Assembly (NCBI GenBank): GCA_013205335.1
Contig: JABMNB010000095.1
Span: 1-13,495 of the forward strand
Source of the DNA: Rhodospirillales bacterium
GTDB taxonomy: Bacteria > Pseudomonadota > Alphaproteobacteria > Reyranellales > Reyranellaceae
DNA: 13,495 bases
Reading direction: 5' to 3'
The notes under the pieces are model-generated. The model saw only the letters and a list, made by a program, of their open reading frames with translations, was not told where the DNA came from and searched no databases. Numbering within the stretch: the stretch's first letter is position 1; every line of letters starts with the position of its first letter. The translations under genes and the position numbers were made by a program. Shown piece after piece: positions 6,341-13,495 of this stretch.

Positions 6341-7497
6341 TATGAAAACTCGCGCTCGATTTCGCCATAGGCCCAGTCGAGCCACGGCAGCAGCGCTTCG
6401 AGATCGCTCTTCTCGACGGTGGCGCCGCACCAGATGCGCAGGCCCGGCGGGGCGTCGCGATAGGAGCCGACGTCGTAGCCCGCCTTCTCGGTCTCGAGCA
6501 GGTCACCCATCTTCTTCGCGGCCGCGGCCTGCCTGTCGGCCGGCAGCGACGTGAACCACGGGGCGGTAATCACGAGGCAGACCGAGGTGTTGGAGCGGAT
6601 CGCCTTGTCGGCCGCCAGGAAGGCCGCCCATGGTCGGGACGAGACAAACGATTCGAGCACGCCGAGATTGGCCTCGGAGCGTGCCATCAGGCCCTTGAGC
6701 CCGCCCGCTCCCTCGCCCCACTTCAGGCCATCGATGGCGTCCTCGACGCAAAGCATCGAAGGCGTGTTGATCGTCTCGCCCTTGAAAATGCCTTCGGAAA
6801 ACTTGCCGCCCGAGGTCAGGCGGAAGATCTTCGGCATCGGCCAGGGCGGCGAATAGCTTTCGAGCCGCTGGATGGCGCGCGGCGACAGGACGAGCATGCC
6901 GTGGGCCCCCTCGCCGCCCATCACCTTCTGCCAGGACCAGGTCACGACATCGAGCTTCTGCCACGGGAGGTCCATGGCGAAGACGGCCGAGGTGGCGTCG
7001 CAGATCGCCAGTCCTTCGCGGTCGTCGGCGATCCAGTCGCCGTTCGGAACCTTCACGCCCGAAGTCGTGCCGTTCCAGGTGAAGACGACGTCATGTTTCC
7101 AGTCGACCGCCTTCAGGTCGGCAATCTGGCCATAGCCCGCCTTCAGCGTGCGGGCGTCCTTGAGCTTGAGTTGCTTGGCCACGTCCGTGACCCAGCCTTC
7201 GCCGAAGCTTTCCCAGGTCAGCATGTCGACAGGGCGCTGGCCGAGCAGCGACCACATCGCCATCTCGACCGCGCCGGTGTCCGACGCCGGCACGATGCCC
7301 ACACGATAGTCCGCCGGAATGCCGAGGAGCGCGCGCGTGCGATCGACCGCTTCGACAATCTTCTTCTTGCCGAGCTTGGATCTATGGGACCGCCCCGTGG
7401 CGGCATCTTTGAGAACTTCCGGTGTCCAACCCGGACGCTTGGCGCAGGGGCCCGAAGAAAAGTCGGGACGCGCAGGACGCATGGACGGCTTCGTCAT
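6340..7497 (-). CDS. serC: phosphoserine aminotransferase
   Basis: The 385-residue PLP enzyme makes O-phospho-L-serine from phosphohydroxypyruvate and glutamate, the second step of serine synthesis, directly before the SerA product is used up. It is a fold-type I aminotransferase of the alphaproteobacterial/archaeal-like SerC type. Numbered from an ATG two codons further upstream (7503), K193 in VTWSWQKVMGGEG is the PLP Schiff-base lysine and D169 in CDATSA contacts the pyridine nitrogen. The N-terminus RPARPDFSSGPCAKRPGW is typical. Two ATGs are possible: 7503 has the AAGGGAG ribosome site only 1 nt away, while 7497 has 7 nt spacing, so I prefer 7497 (MTKPSMRP). It is first in the serC-serA operon, with its own promoter and a structured leader. 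The stop TAG (6342-6340) overlaps the paired palindrome. Confidence 0.96.
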   Translation of the reverse strand: MTKPSMRPARPDFSSGPCAKRPGWTPEVLKDAATGRSHRSKLGKKKIVEAVDRTRALLGIPADYRVGIVPASDTGAVEMAMWSLLGQRPVDMLTWESFGEGWVTDVAKQLKLKDARTLKAGYGQIADLKAVDWKHDVVFTWNGTTSGVKVPNGDWIADDREGLAICDATSAVFAMDLPWQKLDVVTWSWQKVMGGEGAHGMLVLSPRAIQRLESYSPPWPMPKIFRLTSGGKFSEGIFKGETINTPSMLCVEDAIDGLKWGEGAGGLKGLMARSEANLGVLESFVSSRPWAAFLAADKAIRSNTSVCLVITAPWFTSLPADRQAAAAKKMGDLLETEKAGYDVGSYRDAPPGLRIWCGATVEKSDLEALLPWLDWAYGEIEREFS

Positions 7498-7547
7498 TGT
7501 CATTCTCCCTTACAGAAGAAATGCACTCCGGTGGGGGAGCGTGGCCC
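7498..7547 (-). ncRNA. serC leader-like structured 5' UTR
   Basis: The predicted transcript start is near 7547. Reading minus, CGCTCC (7541-7536), CCCACC and GGAGTG (7529-7524) form a first hairpin with one G-U pair. Then CATTTCTTC (7523-7515), TGTAA and GGGAGAATG (7509-7501) form a second stem with one mismatch, burying the AAGGGAG ribosome site and the alternative ATG at 7503. The CTCCC of the first hairpin could also pair with GGGAG. Rfam describes a serC leader upstream of serC-serA in alphaproteobacteria whose final stem overlaps the ribosome site; this fits that description, but I could not compare it with the model. The ligand or effector is not known to me. Confidence 0.6.
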
Positions 7548-7553
7548 GGGGTC

Positions 7554-7582
7554 GATATACGGGCCGACGAGCATCGCGTCAA
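7554..7582 (-). promoter_or_regulatory. sigma70-like promoter of serC-serA
   Basis: On the minus strand TTGACG (7582-7577) and TATATC (7559-7554) are separated by exactly 17 bp, close to TTGACA-17-TATAAT. Transcription would start near 7547, about 50 nt before the serC start. The arms GGCCCG (7565-7560) and CGGGCC (7548-7543) flank the -10 box and could be an operator or chance. Confidence 0.65.
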
Positions 7583-7607
7583 TGTGGAGAGATTGTCGCG
7601 CCCGGAC

Positions 7608-9260
7608 TCAGCGACGCCGCAACTCGTAGTAGGTACCGGCGATGGGATCGCTGAAAGCTTCGGTCGCACGGAAGTCGTCGTGTAGCATGCGGTAGATCGC
7701 ATCGGTGCGACCCGACGCAGAAACGGTGCCTAGATAAGCCGCCAGGACATCGCGCGGCCATGCCCACAGTTCGGAGACGACGACGCGATATCCACGATCG
7801 AGCGCAAGATCGATGTCGCGCTTGAGCGCTGCCGCATGCTCGGGTCCCGTCCAGCCGGGATGGCGAATCGCGCCGGCATTGACGGCAATCCATTTGAATT
7901 TCGGATCGGCGGACGGCGCGGGCGGAATCGCGACGCGGTTGTCCCAATCCCAGGTGCGGCTCCACAGCGCATATTGCCACGTCGTGATCGGCTCGTAGCC
8001 GAAATAGAGAAAAACACTGGAGTCGGGCGGGAAGCGCTTCTCCAGCGCCGTAGTCGCCGCGAGCCAGCGCGAATCGTCGCCGCGCCACCTGGCAAGCGCC
8101 GAGACGTTCCAGACGAACGGCACGAGCGACAGGACCGTGAGCACGAGGGCAACCCCGCGGCGCGAGGGCAGCAGTGCCGCGAGCAGCAGCGCCCATGCCA
8201 CGGTGAGCCACGGCATCACGTTGATCTGCATCTGCGGGTCCTGCGGCTGGGAATAGAAGTTCAGCACCTGCCCCGCGCCCAGGGTGCCGAGAAAGACGAC
8301 TGCGACCGCCCGCAGGCGCGGCTCGTGACGGCGCGGCCACAGCAGGATCACGCTCGCGACGAAGATCGCGGCCTGCACGACCACCGAAAGCGACAGCGGA
8401 AACGCTGCCTCGCGCGCCGACCGCGGATCGACGAAGCCGCCGACCAGCAGGAAATAATTGCCGATGCCGGACAGCATCATCCAGGCCTTGTCCCAGGTCA
8501 GGCCGGCCCAGCCGGTGGCCACGCCCTTGCCGGTCCACAGGATGTCGTGCAGCCCGATGGCGCCGGTGTGGCCTTCCCAGAGGAGCTGGACGATGCCCGA
8601 CGTTGCCAGGATCGAAACAAGCAGCACCAGCACATGACCGATGCGCCGCCGCATCGGCTCCGGCGCAACCAGCAGTGCAAGCGCCAGCGCCGGCAGGGTC
8701 GGAAACATCAGCCTCCACTCGATCAGCCAGCCCAGGGTAAACAGCACGCCGACGAGCGCGATCCGCTGCCACGTCGGCCGGTCGAACCAGAGTCCGGCCA
8801 GCGCCATCGAGGCGAGCACGAACACGTAGCCCGGCATGATGTCTTCGCTGATCACCGACAGCAGCAGGACGAAGCCGCAGCCCAGATGGAACATCGACGC
8901 CAGCGCCGCGACGCGTGCGCTTTCGGTCAGGCGATGGACGAAGGCATAAACGACGACCGTGCCGAGGCTTGCCCAGAAGGCGTTGAGATAGGCGAACTGT
9001 TTCCACGGCACGCCGCGCAGGATGCCGAGCGCATCGAGCAGGCGTACGCTCACGCCATAGAGCGGGAAGAACAGATAGTTCGACGGGTCGAGGCGCGCCG
9101 TCGACGGGTCGGCGATCCAGGGCTCAGCCTGGATGCTCTTGTACATGCCGTTGGAACTGATGATGTGGACGTTCTGCAGCCAGCCGATCAGGCCGCATAG
9201 CACCGTCAGGGACAGCGCGAATGCGAACAGAAGCTGCCAGATTGGCGGCGTCCTCGTCAC
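7608..9260 (-). CDS. polytopic inner-membrane protein, possible GT-C-type glycosyltransferase
   Basis: This is a 550-residue protein with about ten hydrophobic helices (for example LLFAFALSLTVLCGLIGWL, FVLASMALAGLWF, ALLLAALLPS) and a soluble C-terminal part from about residue 430. I chose GTG 9260 because its GTGA overlaps the cupin gene's TGA (9259-9257), the same coupling seen two genes upstream; an upstream in-frame start would sit inside the cupin gene. The helix arrangement, the acidic pair E139-D140 beside a helix (SVISEDIMPG), and the neighbouring GtrB-like enzyme fit a lipid-linked-sugar-dependent GT-C transferase that moves a sugar onto an envelope acceptor on the periplasmic side. 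The first periplasmic loop does hold several Asp residues, but I cannot point to a definite catalytic motif. A membrane protein of unknown function is the safe call. It is the last gene of the four-gene operon; the serC promoter begins about 25 bp beyond its stop. Confidence 0.7.
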   Translation of the reverse strand: MTRTPPIWQLLFAFALSLTVLCGLIGWLQNVHIISSNGMYKSIQAEPWIADPSTARLDPSNYLFFPLYGVSVRLLDALGILRGVPWKQFAYLNAFWASLGTVVVYAFVHRLTESARVAALASMFHLGCGFVLLLSVISEDIMPGYVFVLASMALAGLWFDRPTWQRIALVGVLFTLGWLIEWRLMFPTLPALALALLVAPEPMRRRIGHVLVLLVSILATSGIVQLLWEGHTGAIGLHDILWTGKGVATGWAGLTWDKAWMMLSGIGNYFLLVGGFVDPRSAREAAFPLSLSVVVQAAIFVASVILLWPRRHEPRLRAVAVVFLGTLGAGQVLNFYSQPQDPQMQINVMPWLTVAWALLLAALLPSRRGVALVLTVLSLVPFVWNVSALARWRGDDSRWLAATTALEKRFPPDSSVFLYFGYEPITTWQYALWSRTWDWDNRVAIPPAPSADPKFKWIAVNAGAIRHPGWTGPEHAAALKRDIDLALDRGYRVVVSELWAWPRDVLAAYLGTVSASGRTDAIYRMLHDDFRATEAFSDPIAGTYYELRRR

Positions 9261-9529
9261 TGGTGCTTGCGGCCGACCAGTGTGACGACGCCTTCGGGGC
9301 CGAACGTCTCGGTGTGCGGGCAACCACGCGCCATGGTGAAGACCTCGCCGGGGCGGAAGGTCTGGCTCCTGCCCTCCCAGCCAAGCGTGATCGCGCCTTC
9401 GATCACCATGGCCTTCACGTCGTAGGGATGGCTGTGCTCAGGATTGTGCTTGGCTCCCGGTGTGTTGCCGGTAACGATCTCGTCATAGCCGTCACGCTTC
9501 AGCTCGGCTTCGAATGCCTGTCGATCCAT
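9257..9529 (-). CDS. small single-domain cupin protein
   Basis: This 90-residue protein is one cupin barrel. The first motif is G25...H32-S-H34...G45, and the second is P60-G61 (FRPGEVFTMARGCPHTE) with H72. Three metal-binding histidines are therefore present, while the usual motif-1 glutamate is not in its normal place. No enzyme function can be assigned; cupins this small include isomerases, dioxygenases and sensors. ATG 9529 has AGGAGGG (9540-9534) 4 nt upstream, and that ribosome site overlaps the TAG stop of the methyltransferase gene. The stop overlaps the next gene's GTG (GTGA). It is embedded in an envelope-sugar operon, so a role on a nucleotide or lipid sugar is possible but only an inference. 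Confidence 0.85.
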   Translation of the reverse strand: MDRQAFEAELKRDGYDEIVTGNTPGAKHNPEHSHPYDVKAMVIEGAITLGWEGRSQTFRPGEVFTMARGCPHTETFGPEGVVTLVGRKHQ

Positions 9530-9538
9530 CCATCCCTC

Positions 9539-10282
9539 CTAGGCCGCTTTGCGGGCCGCCACGGCATATTGCGCGCCCATCGGCAGCCACGCCAGAAGGC
9601 GGTCGACGCCCTGGAGGAAGGCCAGCCCTGGCGGCATGAACATGAGGTAGTCGGTGTCGAGTTCGTAGCGCGCGGTATCGAGCAGCCCGTGCCGGACCTC
9701 GTTCGCGTCGAGCAGGACGGCGTTGCGGTCGATCGGGGTGCGCGCGATCACGTGACGCACCAGTGGATTGCGCGGGTTGTGCTCGAAGACATAGAGCCGG
9801 CCACCGGGCTTCAGCACGCGGCCGAGTTCGGCATAGACCGACGGCCGATCCGCGACCGGCACGTGATGCAGCACGGCACTGATCATGGCGATGTCGAAGC
9901 TTCCATCGGCGAACGGAGTGCTCGCCCCCTGTTGCGGCGCCAGCTCCGGCGGTGCGCCGAGTTCGCGCGGCCAGCGCTTCTCGACCTGCCGCAGCATGCC
10001 GGTCGAGATGTCACAGCCGGTGAAAGCCCCCTTTGCGCCGAGGCCGATCAGGACGCGCATCAGGCTGCCGACGCCGCAGCCATAATCAAGCACGGCAAGT
10101 CCGCCGGTCCGCAGGGCAGGTTCCTGACGCAGCAGCCAGCGCGCCTTCACGGCGATGAACTGGTCGGGAGAGCTGCCCATCAGCCGCTTGATGGGATTGT
10201 CGAGGCCGCCCTGGTACTCGGCGGCGTAGTCGTCGAACTCCGCCGGTTCGCCCGACCACGATTGCGGGTCGGGCGAACTCAC
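9539..10282 (-). CDS. class I SAM-dependent methyltransferase
   Basis: This is a 247-residue methyltransferase with a Rossmann-like fold. Motif I is VLDYGCGVG (64-72), the acidic residue binding the SAM ribose is D91 in TGCDIS, and later motifs are FDIAMISAVLHH (129-140) and LKPGGRLYVFEHNP (157-170), typical of the UbiE/Methyltransf_11 group. GTG 10282 was chosen because it overlaps the glycosyltransferase stop as GTGA; the longer in-frame extension lies over the glycosyltransferase in another frame and lacks protein-like character. The acceptor is unknown. Its position between a GtrB-like transferase and a membrane protein suggests methylation of a lipid-linked sugar or small glycan. Confidence 0.88.
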   Translation of the reverse strand: MSSPDPQSWSGEPAEFDDYAAEYQGGLDNPIKRLMGSSPDQFIAVKARWLLRQEPALRTGGLAVLDYGCGVGSLMRVLIGLGAKGAFTGCDISTGMLRQVEKRWPRELGAPPELAPQQGASTPFADGSFDIAMISAVLHHVPVADRPSVYAELGRVLKPGGRLYVFEHNPRNPLVRHVIARTPIDRNAVLLDANEVRHGLLDTARYELDTDYLMFMPPGLAFLQGVDRLLAWLPMGAQYAVAARKAA

Positions 10283-11250
10283 TTGGGCCCCTCGATCCGG
10301 CCGCCGACGATGTCCCGGATCATGAACAGGGGCCGTCCCTTGCTCTGATCGTAGAGGCGGCCGAGATAGGCGCCGATGATACCCAGCATCAGGAACTGCA
10401 TACCGCCCAGCAGGCCGACCGCGGCCATCAACGACGTCCAGCCCGGCAGCGTGTGGCCATTCCACCAGCCCACGATCGAGTAGAGGAAGAAGCCGAAGCC
10501 CAGGGCCGCCATGATCCAGCCGATGGTCATCGACGCCATCAGCGGCACCACCGAGAACGAGGTGATCGCGTCGGCGGCGAACCGGACCATCTTGGCCACG
10601 GGATACTTGCTCTCGCCGGCGACGCGCGCATGACGATCGTAGGTCAGCGCGACCTGGCGACCGCCGATCCACGCCACCATGCCGCGAATGAAGCGGTGAC
10701 GCTCGGGCATTGCGAGCAGCAGGTCGAGGACACGTCGGGAAACGAGGCGGAAGTCGCCGGCGTCGGGCGGAATCTGGACGTCGGTCAGGCGACCGATCAG
10801 GCGATAAAAGGCAGCCGCCGTGGCCCGCTTGAACAGGCTCTCGCCATCGCGCGCCCGACGCTGGCCATAGACCACGTCGGCGCCGCCCTTGCCGTCAGCG
10901 CCGTCCATCAGCGCCATCATCTCCGGCAGCAGCTCGGGCGGATCCTGCAGGTCGGCATCGATGATCAGGATGCGCTCGCCCCGGCATACCGAAAGCCCAG
11001 CCGTGAGCGCAAGCTGATGGCCATGATTTCGCATCAGCCGCACGGCGACGATCCGGGGATCGCGGCCGGCCGCTTCAGCCAGTACATCCCAGGTGCGATC
11101 GCGCGACCCGTCGTCGACCAGGACGATCTCGCTCGCCCCCCCCAGTCCGTCGAGGACCGCGCAGACCCGGCGCAAAAACTCAGGCAGGGCGTCCTGCTCG
11201 TTGTAGCAGGGCGCCACGACGGAAACGTCCGGGCGTGGGGCGGGACTCAT
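10279..11250 (-). CDS. family 2 glycosyltransferase, GtrB/polyprenyl-phosphate sugar transferase type
   Basis: The 323-residue enzyme has an N-terminal GT-A domain: VSVVAPCYNEQDALPEFL, the nucleotide-binding VDDGSRD (45-51), NHGHQLALTAGL, and the metal-binding DADLQDP (98-104). Two C-terminal membrane hairpins follow at about 232-262 and 271-298. This is the layout of GtrB, ArnC and DPM1-like proteins, which move a sugar from a nucleotide donor to undecaprenyl phosphate at the cytoplasmic face. Sugar identity is not readable. ATG 11250 (MSPAPRPDVSVV) was preferred over an upstream ATG that adds a non-conserved leader; the ribosome site is weak. It is first in a four-gene minus-strand operon with GTGA overlap to the methyltransferase, and is divergent from hisZ across 90 bp. 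Confidence 0.93.
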   Translation of the reverse strand: MSPAPRPDVSVVAPCYNEQDALPEFLRRVCAVLDGLGGASEIVLVDDGSRDRTWDVLAEAAGRDPRIVAVRLMRNHGHQLALTAGLSVCRGERILIIDADLQDPPELLPEMMALMDGADGKGGADVVYGQRRARDGESLFKRATAAAFYRLIGRLTDVQIPPDAGDFRLVSRRVLDLLLAMPERHRFIRGMVAWIGGRQVALTYDRHARVAGESKYPVAKMVRFAADAITSFSVVPLMASMTIGWIMAALGFGFFLYSIVGWWNGHTLPGWTSLMAAVGLLGGMQFLMLGIIGAYLGRLYDQSKGRPLFMIRDIVGGRIEGPK

Positions 11251-11340
11251 GCCCGGAGCATTAACCCATGCGCGGCGGGAAAACGAGCCGTCCCTGAACT
11301 GCCTCCCCATCGGGCCCGCAATCGGCTATCAAGCGGCACC

Positions 11341-12504
11341 ATGAGCTCAAACGACAACGATCATCGCGGCCTGCTGCCGGCAGGGCTGGCCGACCTGCTG
11401 CCTCCCGACGCGGCGCGCGAAGCACGCGCCATCGACATCGCCATCGAGCGCTTCGCCGCGTTCGGCTACGAGCGGGTGAAGCCGCCGCTGGTCGAATTCG
11501 AGGAGTCGCTGCTGGGCGGACCCGGCGCGGCACTCGCATCGCAGACCTTTCGCCTCATGGATCCGGTCTCGCAACGCATGATGGGCGTGCGCCCCGACAT
11601 GACGGTCCAGGTCGCGCGCATCGCGGTGACGCGGCTGAAGCACGAGCCCCGCCCGCTGCGACTGTCCTACGGCGGCAACGTGATCCGCGTCCGCGGCAGC
11701 GCGCTGAAGCCCGAGCGGCAGTTCGCCCAGGTCGGCACCGAGCTGATCGGCGTCGACAGCGCGGAGGCCGATGCCGAAGCCGTTCTGCTGGCGGTTGAGA
11801 CGCTGCGCGCCATCGGCGTGTCGGACCTGACGGTGGACCTCAACCTGCCGACGCTGGTCGCCGCCGTTGCCCATGGGCTGAAACAGCCCGACGAGGCATT
11901 GAGCCGCCTGCGGCGTGCGCTCGATCGCAAGGACGAAGGCGGCATCGCCAAGGCTGCGACCGACAAGAAGGTGGCAGATCTTTTCGCCGGCCTCCTGCGC
12001 GCCGCCGGCCCCGCCGACAAGGGCATCGCACAGCTCGCCAGGCTCAAGCTGCCAGCGGCGGCCGACGCCGAGGCCGCACGCCTCGCCGAAGTCGTGAAGC
12101 TCATCGCCGCGGCCGAGCCCGACCTGCCCCTCACGATCGATCCCGTCGAGTATCGCGGCCTCGAGTACCAGACCGGCGTCTCCTTTTCGGTGTTCGCGCT
12201 CAAGAGCCGCGAAGAGCTGGCGCGCGGCGGACGCTATTCCGCGGGCTATCCCGAGGACGGCGTCAGCGAGCCGGCGACCGGCTTCACCGTTTACATGGAT
12301 GCGGTGCTGGCCGCGTCCGAAGCACCGCCCGAGCGACCGCGGCTCTATGTCGAGACGGCAACGCGGTGGGGCGATGCCGCCATCTGGCAGGCGAAGGGCT
12401 ACGCCGTCGTCCGCGCTGTCGTCGCAGCGCCGGAGCCGCGCGCCGAAGCCAAGCGCCTGCGCTGCAGCCATGCCCTGATCGACGGCGAGGCCGTGCCTCT
12501 CTGA
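11341..12504 (+). CDS. hisZ: ATP phosphoribosyltransferase regulatory subunit
   Basis: The 387-residue HisZ is a histidyl-tRNA synthetase paralogue that has lost aminoacylation. It pairs with the short form of HisG to catalyse and regulate the first step of histidine synthesis, phosphoribosylation of ATP. The class II core is visible: FAAFGYERVKPPLVEFEESLL, FRLMDPVSQRMMGVRPDMTVQVARIA (motif 2 around residues 70-95) and LEYQTGVSFSVFA (motif 3 region). There is no C-terminal anticodon-binding domain, which separates it from HisS. The start at ATG 11341 (MSSNDNDHRGLLPAGLADLL) fits the family; the frame is open far upstream but that part overlies the divergent glycosyltransferase. The ribosome site is weak. 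It is followed by an intrinsic terminator, then purA. The hisG partner is not in the window. Confidence 0.93.
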   Translation: MSSNDNDHRGLLPAGLADLLPPDAAREARAIDIAIERFAAFGYERVKPPLVEFEESLLGGPGAALASQTFRLMDPVSQRMMGVRPDMTVQVARIAVTRLKHEPRPLRLSYGGNVIRVRGSALKPERQFAQVGTELIGVDSAEADAEAVLLAVETLRAIGVSDLTVDLNLPTLVAAVAHGLKQPDEALSRLRRALDRKDEGGIAKAATDKKVADLFAGLLRAAGPADKGIAQLARLKLPAAADAEAARLAEVVKLIAAAEPDLPLTIDPVEYRGLEYQTGVSFSVFALKSREELARGGRYSAGYPEDGVSEPATGFTVYMDAVLAASEAPPERPRLYVETATRWGDAAIWQAKGYAVVRAVVAAPEPRAEAKRLRCSHALIDGEAVPL

Positions 12505-12552
12505 GGATGCATTTCGGCTCGCTCGCAGCCAGGGGAAGTGCTATCCGACATC

Positions 12553-12587
12553 ACGCCTCTCCGGAACCGGCCCCGGGGAGGCGTTTT
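12553..12587 (+). terminator. intrinsic terminator after hisZ
   Basis: ACGCCTCTCCGG (12553-12564) pairs with CCGGGGAGGCGT (12573-12584) through 12 bp with one G-T wobble, around an 8-nt loop, and the T at 12584 begins a run of four. It lies 49 nt past the hisZ stop and 36 nt before the purA start, so purA probably has little read-through or depends on attenuation. Confidence 0.8.
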
Positions 12588-12622
12588 CGTGTGTGAAGGG
12601 ATCCGGCCGAAGGAACCAGGCA

Positions 12623-13495
12623 ATGGCCAACGTGGCAGTGATCGGCGCCCAGTGGGGCGACGAAGGCAAAGGCAAGATCGTCGACTGGCTGAGCGAGCGC
12701 GCCGAGGTCGTGGTGCGCTTCCAGGGCGGTCACAATGCCGGCCACACACTGGTCATCGGCAACCAGACCTACAAGCTGGCGCTCCTGCCGTCGGGCGTGG
12801 TCCGCCCGGGCAAGCTGTCGATCATCGGCAACGGCGTGGTGATCGATCCCTGGCACTTCCTCGACGAAGTGAAGAAGGTCACTCAACAGGGCCTGTCGGT
12901 GACGCCGGAGAGCCTGAAGATCGCCAATCATGCCGTCCTCATCCTGCCGCTGCATCGCGACCTCGACGGGTGGCGCGAGGACGCGCCAGACATCATCCGG
13001 ATCGGCACCACACGGCGCGGGATCGGTCCCGCCTATGAAGACAAGGTGGGCCGTCGCGCCATCCGCGTCGGCGATCTCGGCGAGCCGGACATGCTGCCGC
13101 TCAAGGTCAACACGCTCCTTGCGCACCACAATGCACTGCGCAAGGGGCTGGGCCAGCCGCTGGTCGATGCCGCCAAACTGACGGCCGACCTGATCGAGCT
13201 GGCGCCGAAGATACTGCCCTTCGCGGAAGACGTCTGGGAGCGGCTCGACGGTCTGCGCGCCGCCGGCAAGCGCATCCTGTTCGAGGGGGCGCAAGCCACG
13301 ATGCTCGACATCGACCACGGCACCTATCCCTACGTCACCTCGTCCAACACCGTGGCGGCACAGGCGATGATCGGCAGCGGCATGGGCAACGGCTCGGTCG
13401 GCTACGTGCTGGGCATCGCCAAGGCCTATACGACGCGCGTGGGCGATGGCCCCTTCCCCACCGAGCTGACCGACGCGGTCGGCCAGGGGCTGGGC
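12623..13495 (+). CDS. purA: adenylosuccinate synthetase (3' end missing)
   Basis: The frame opens at ATG 12623, with AAGGAA 7 nt upstream, and runs off the right edge after 291 residues of the usual 430 or so. The enzyme joins IMP and aspartate using GTP, the first step from IMP to AMP. The N-terminus MANVAVIGAQWGDEGKGKIVDWL has the GTP-binding GDEGKGK loop (12-18) with catalytic D13, and H41 in GGHNAGHT. IGTTRRGIGPAYEDK (127-141) and VGDGPFPTEL (273-282) are the IMP-binding and switch signatures. The break is the edge of the window, not a mutation. Confidence 0.98.
   Translation, partial: MANVAVIGAQWGDEGKGKIVDWLSERAEVVVRFQGGHNAGHTLVIGNQTYKLALLPSGVVRPGKLSIIGNGVVIDPWHFLDEVKKVTQQGLSVTPESLKIANHAVLILPLHRDLDGWREDAPDIIRIGTTRRGIGPAYEDKVGRRAIRVGDLGEPDMLPLKVNTLLAHHNALRKGLGQPLVDAAKLTADLIELAPKILPFAEDVWERLDGLRAAGKRILFEGAQATMLDIDHGTYPYVTSSNTVAAQAMIGSGMGNGSVGYVLGIAKAYTTRVGDGPFPTELTDAVGQGLG

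Noticed and set aside
7543..7565. GGCCCG/CGGGCC inverted repeat as first stem of the serC leader RNA
   Set aside because: One arm lies upstream of the -10 box, so it would not be in the transcript; at most it is a DNA operator.
7836..9200. 454-codon plus-strand open frame opposite the membrane protein gene
   Set aside because: Its composition is Arg/Gln/His-heavy, with no recognisable domain. The minus strand encodes a hydrophobic protein with well-formed helices.
10283..10672. N-terminal extension of the methyltransferase frame
   Set aside because: It overlaps the glycosyltransferase in another frame; the GTGA junction at 10282-10279 gives a natural start.
10453..11340. N-terminal extension of the hisZ frame
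   Set aside because: It overlies the glycosyltransferase gene on the other strand and lacks protein-like motifs; HisZ similarity starts at 11341.
1..13495. CRISPR arrays, transposase genes, rRNA or tRNA genes
   Set aside because: None seen: no regularly spaced repeats with spacers, no transposase motifs and no cloverleaf-like sequence.

Overview
The window is GC-rich, tightly packed bacterial DNA, most likely from an alphaproteobacterium. The signs are a serC-serA operon with what looks like the alphaproteobacterial serC leader, a hisZ-purA neighbourhood, a Bug-type solute receptor, and GTGA stop/start overlaps. A Rhodospirillales- or Reyranella-like host is a guess from gene content; no rRNA or other marker is present.

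Layout. Plus strand, 1-2476: the 3' part of a TcuA-like FAD dehydrogenase gene, then a Bug/TctC periplasmic receptor gene. Minus strand, read from 11250 down to 2492: (a) an envelope/glycosylation operon made of a GtrB-like glycosyltransferase, a SAM methyltransferase, a small cupin and a polytopic membrane protein; (b) a sigma70-like promoter and leader, serC, a paired-palindrome (BIME-like) element, and serA; (c) a degraded four-helix membrane protein gene; (d) a two-gene unit at 3936-2492. Plus strand, 11341-13495: hisZ, an intrinsic terminator, and the 5' part of purA.

The most important observation is unit (d). Conventional ORF calling breaks each of its two genes at a UGA. Read through, they become an AhpD/carboxymuconolactone-decarboxylase-like protein with a CxxU motif (Cys78-Pro-Phe-Sec81) and a GrdB/PrdB-family reductase subunit with a UxxC motif (Sec160-Pro-Val-Cys163). 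In both, the UGA takes the place of a redox cysteine and family similarity continues in frame after it. A perfect 7-bp hairpin with a five-base CGUG(U/A) loop sits 18 or 17 nt downstream, which is the geometry expected of a bacterial SECIS element. I read this as a co-transcribed pair of selenoproteins, possibly a selenol-based reductase and its redox partner.

The serC-serA operon makes the precursor of serine (and serine is the carbon skeleton of Sec-tRNA), hisZ serves the first step of histidine synthesis, and purA serves AMP synthesis. No selA, selB, selC or selD is visible here, so selenocysteine capacity must be checked elsewhere in the genome.
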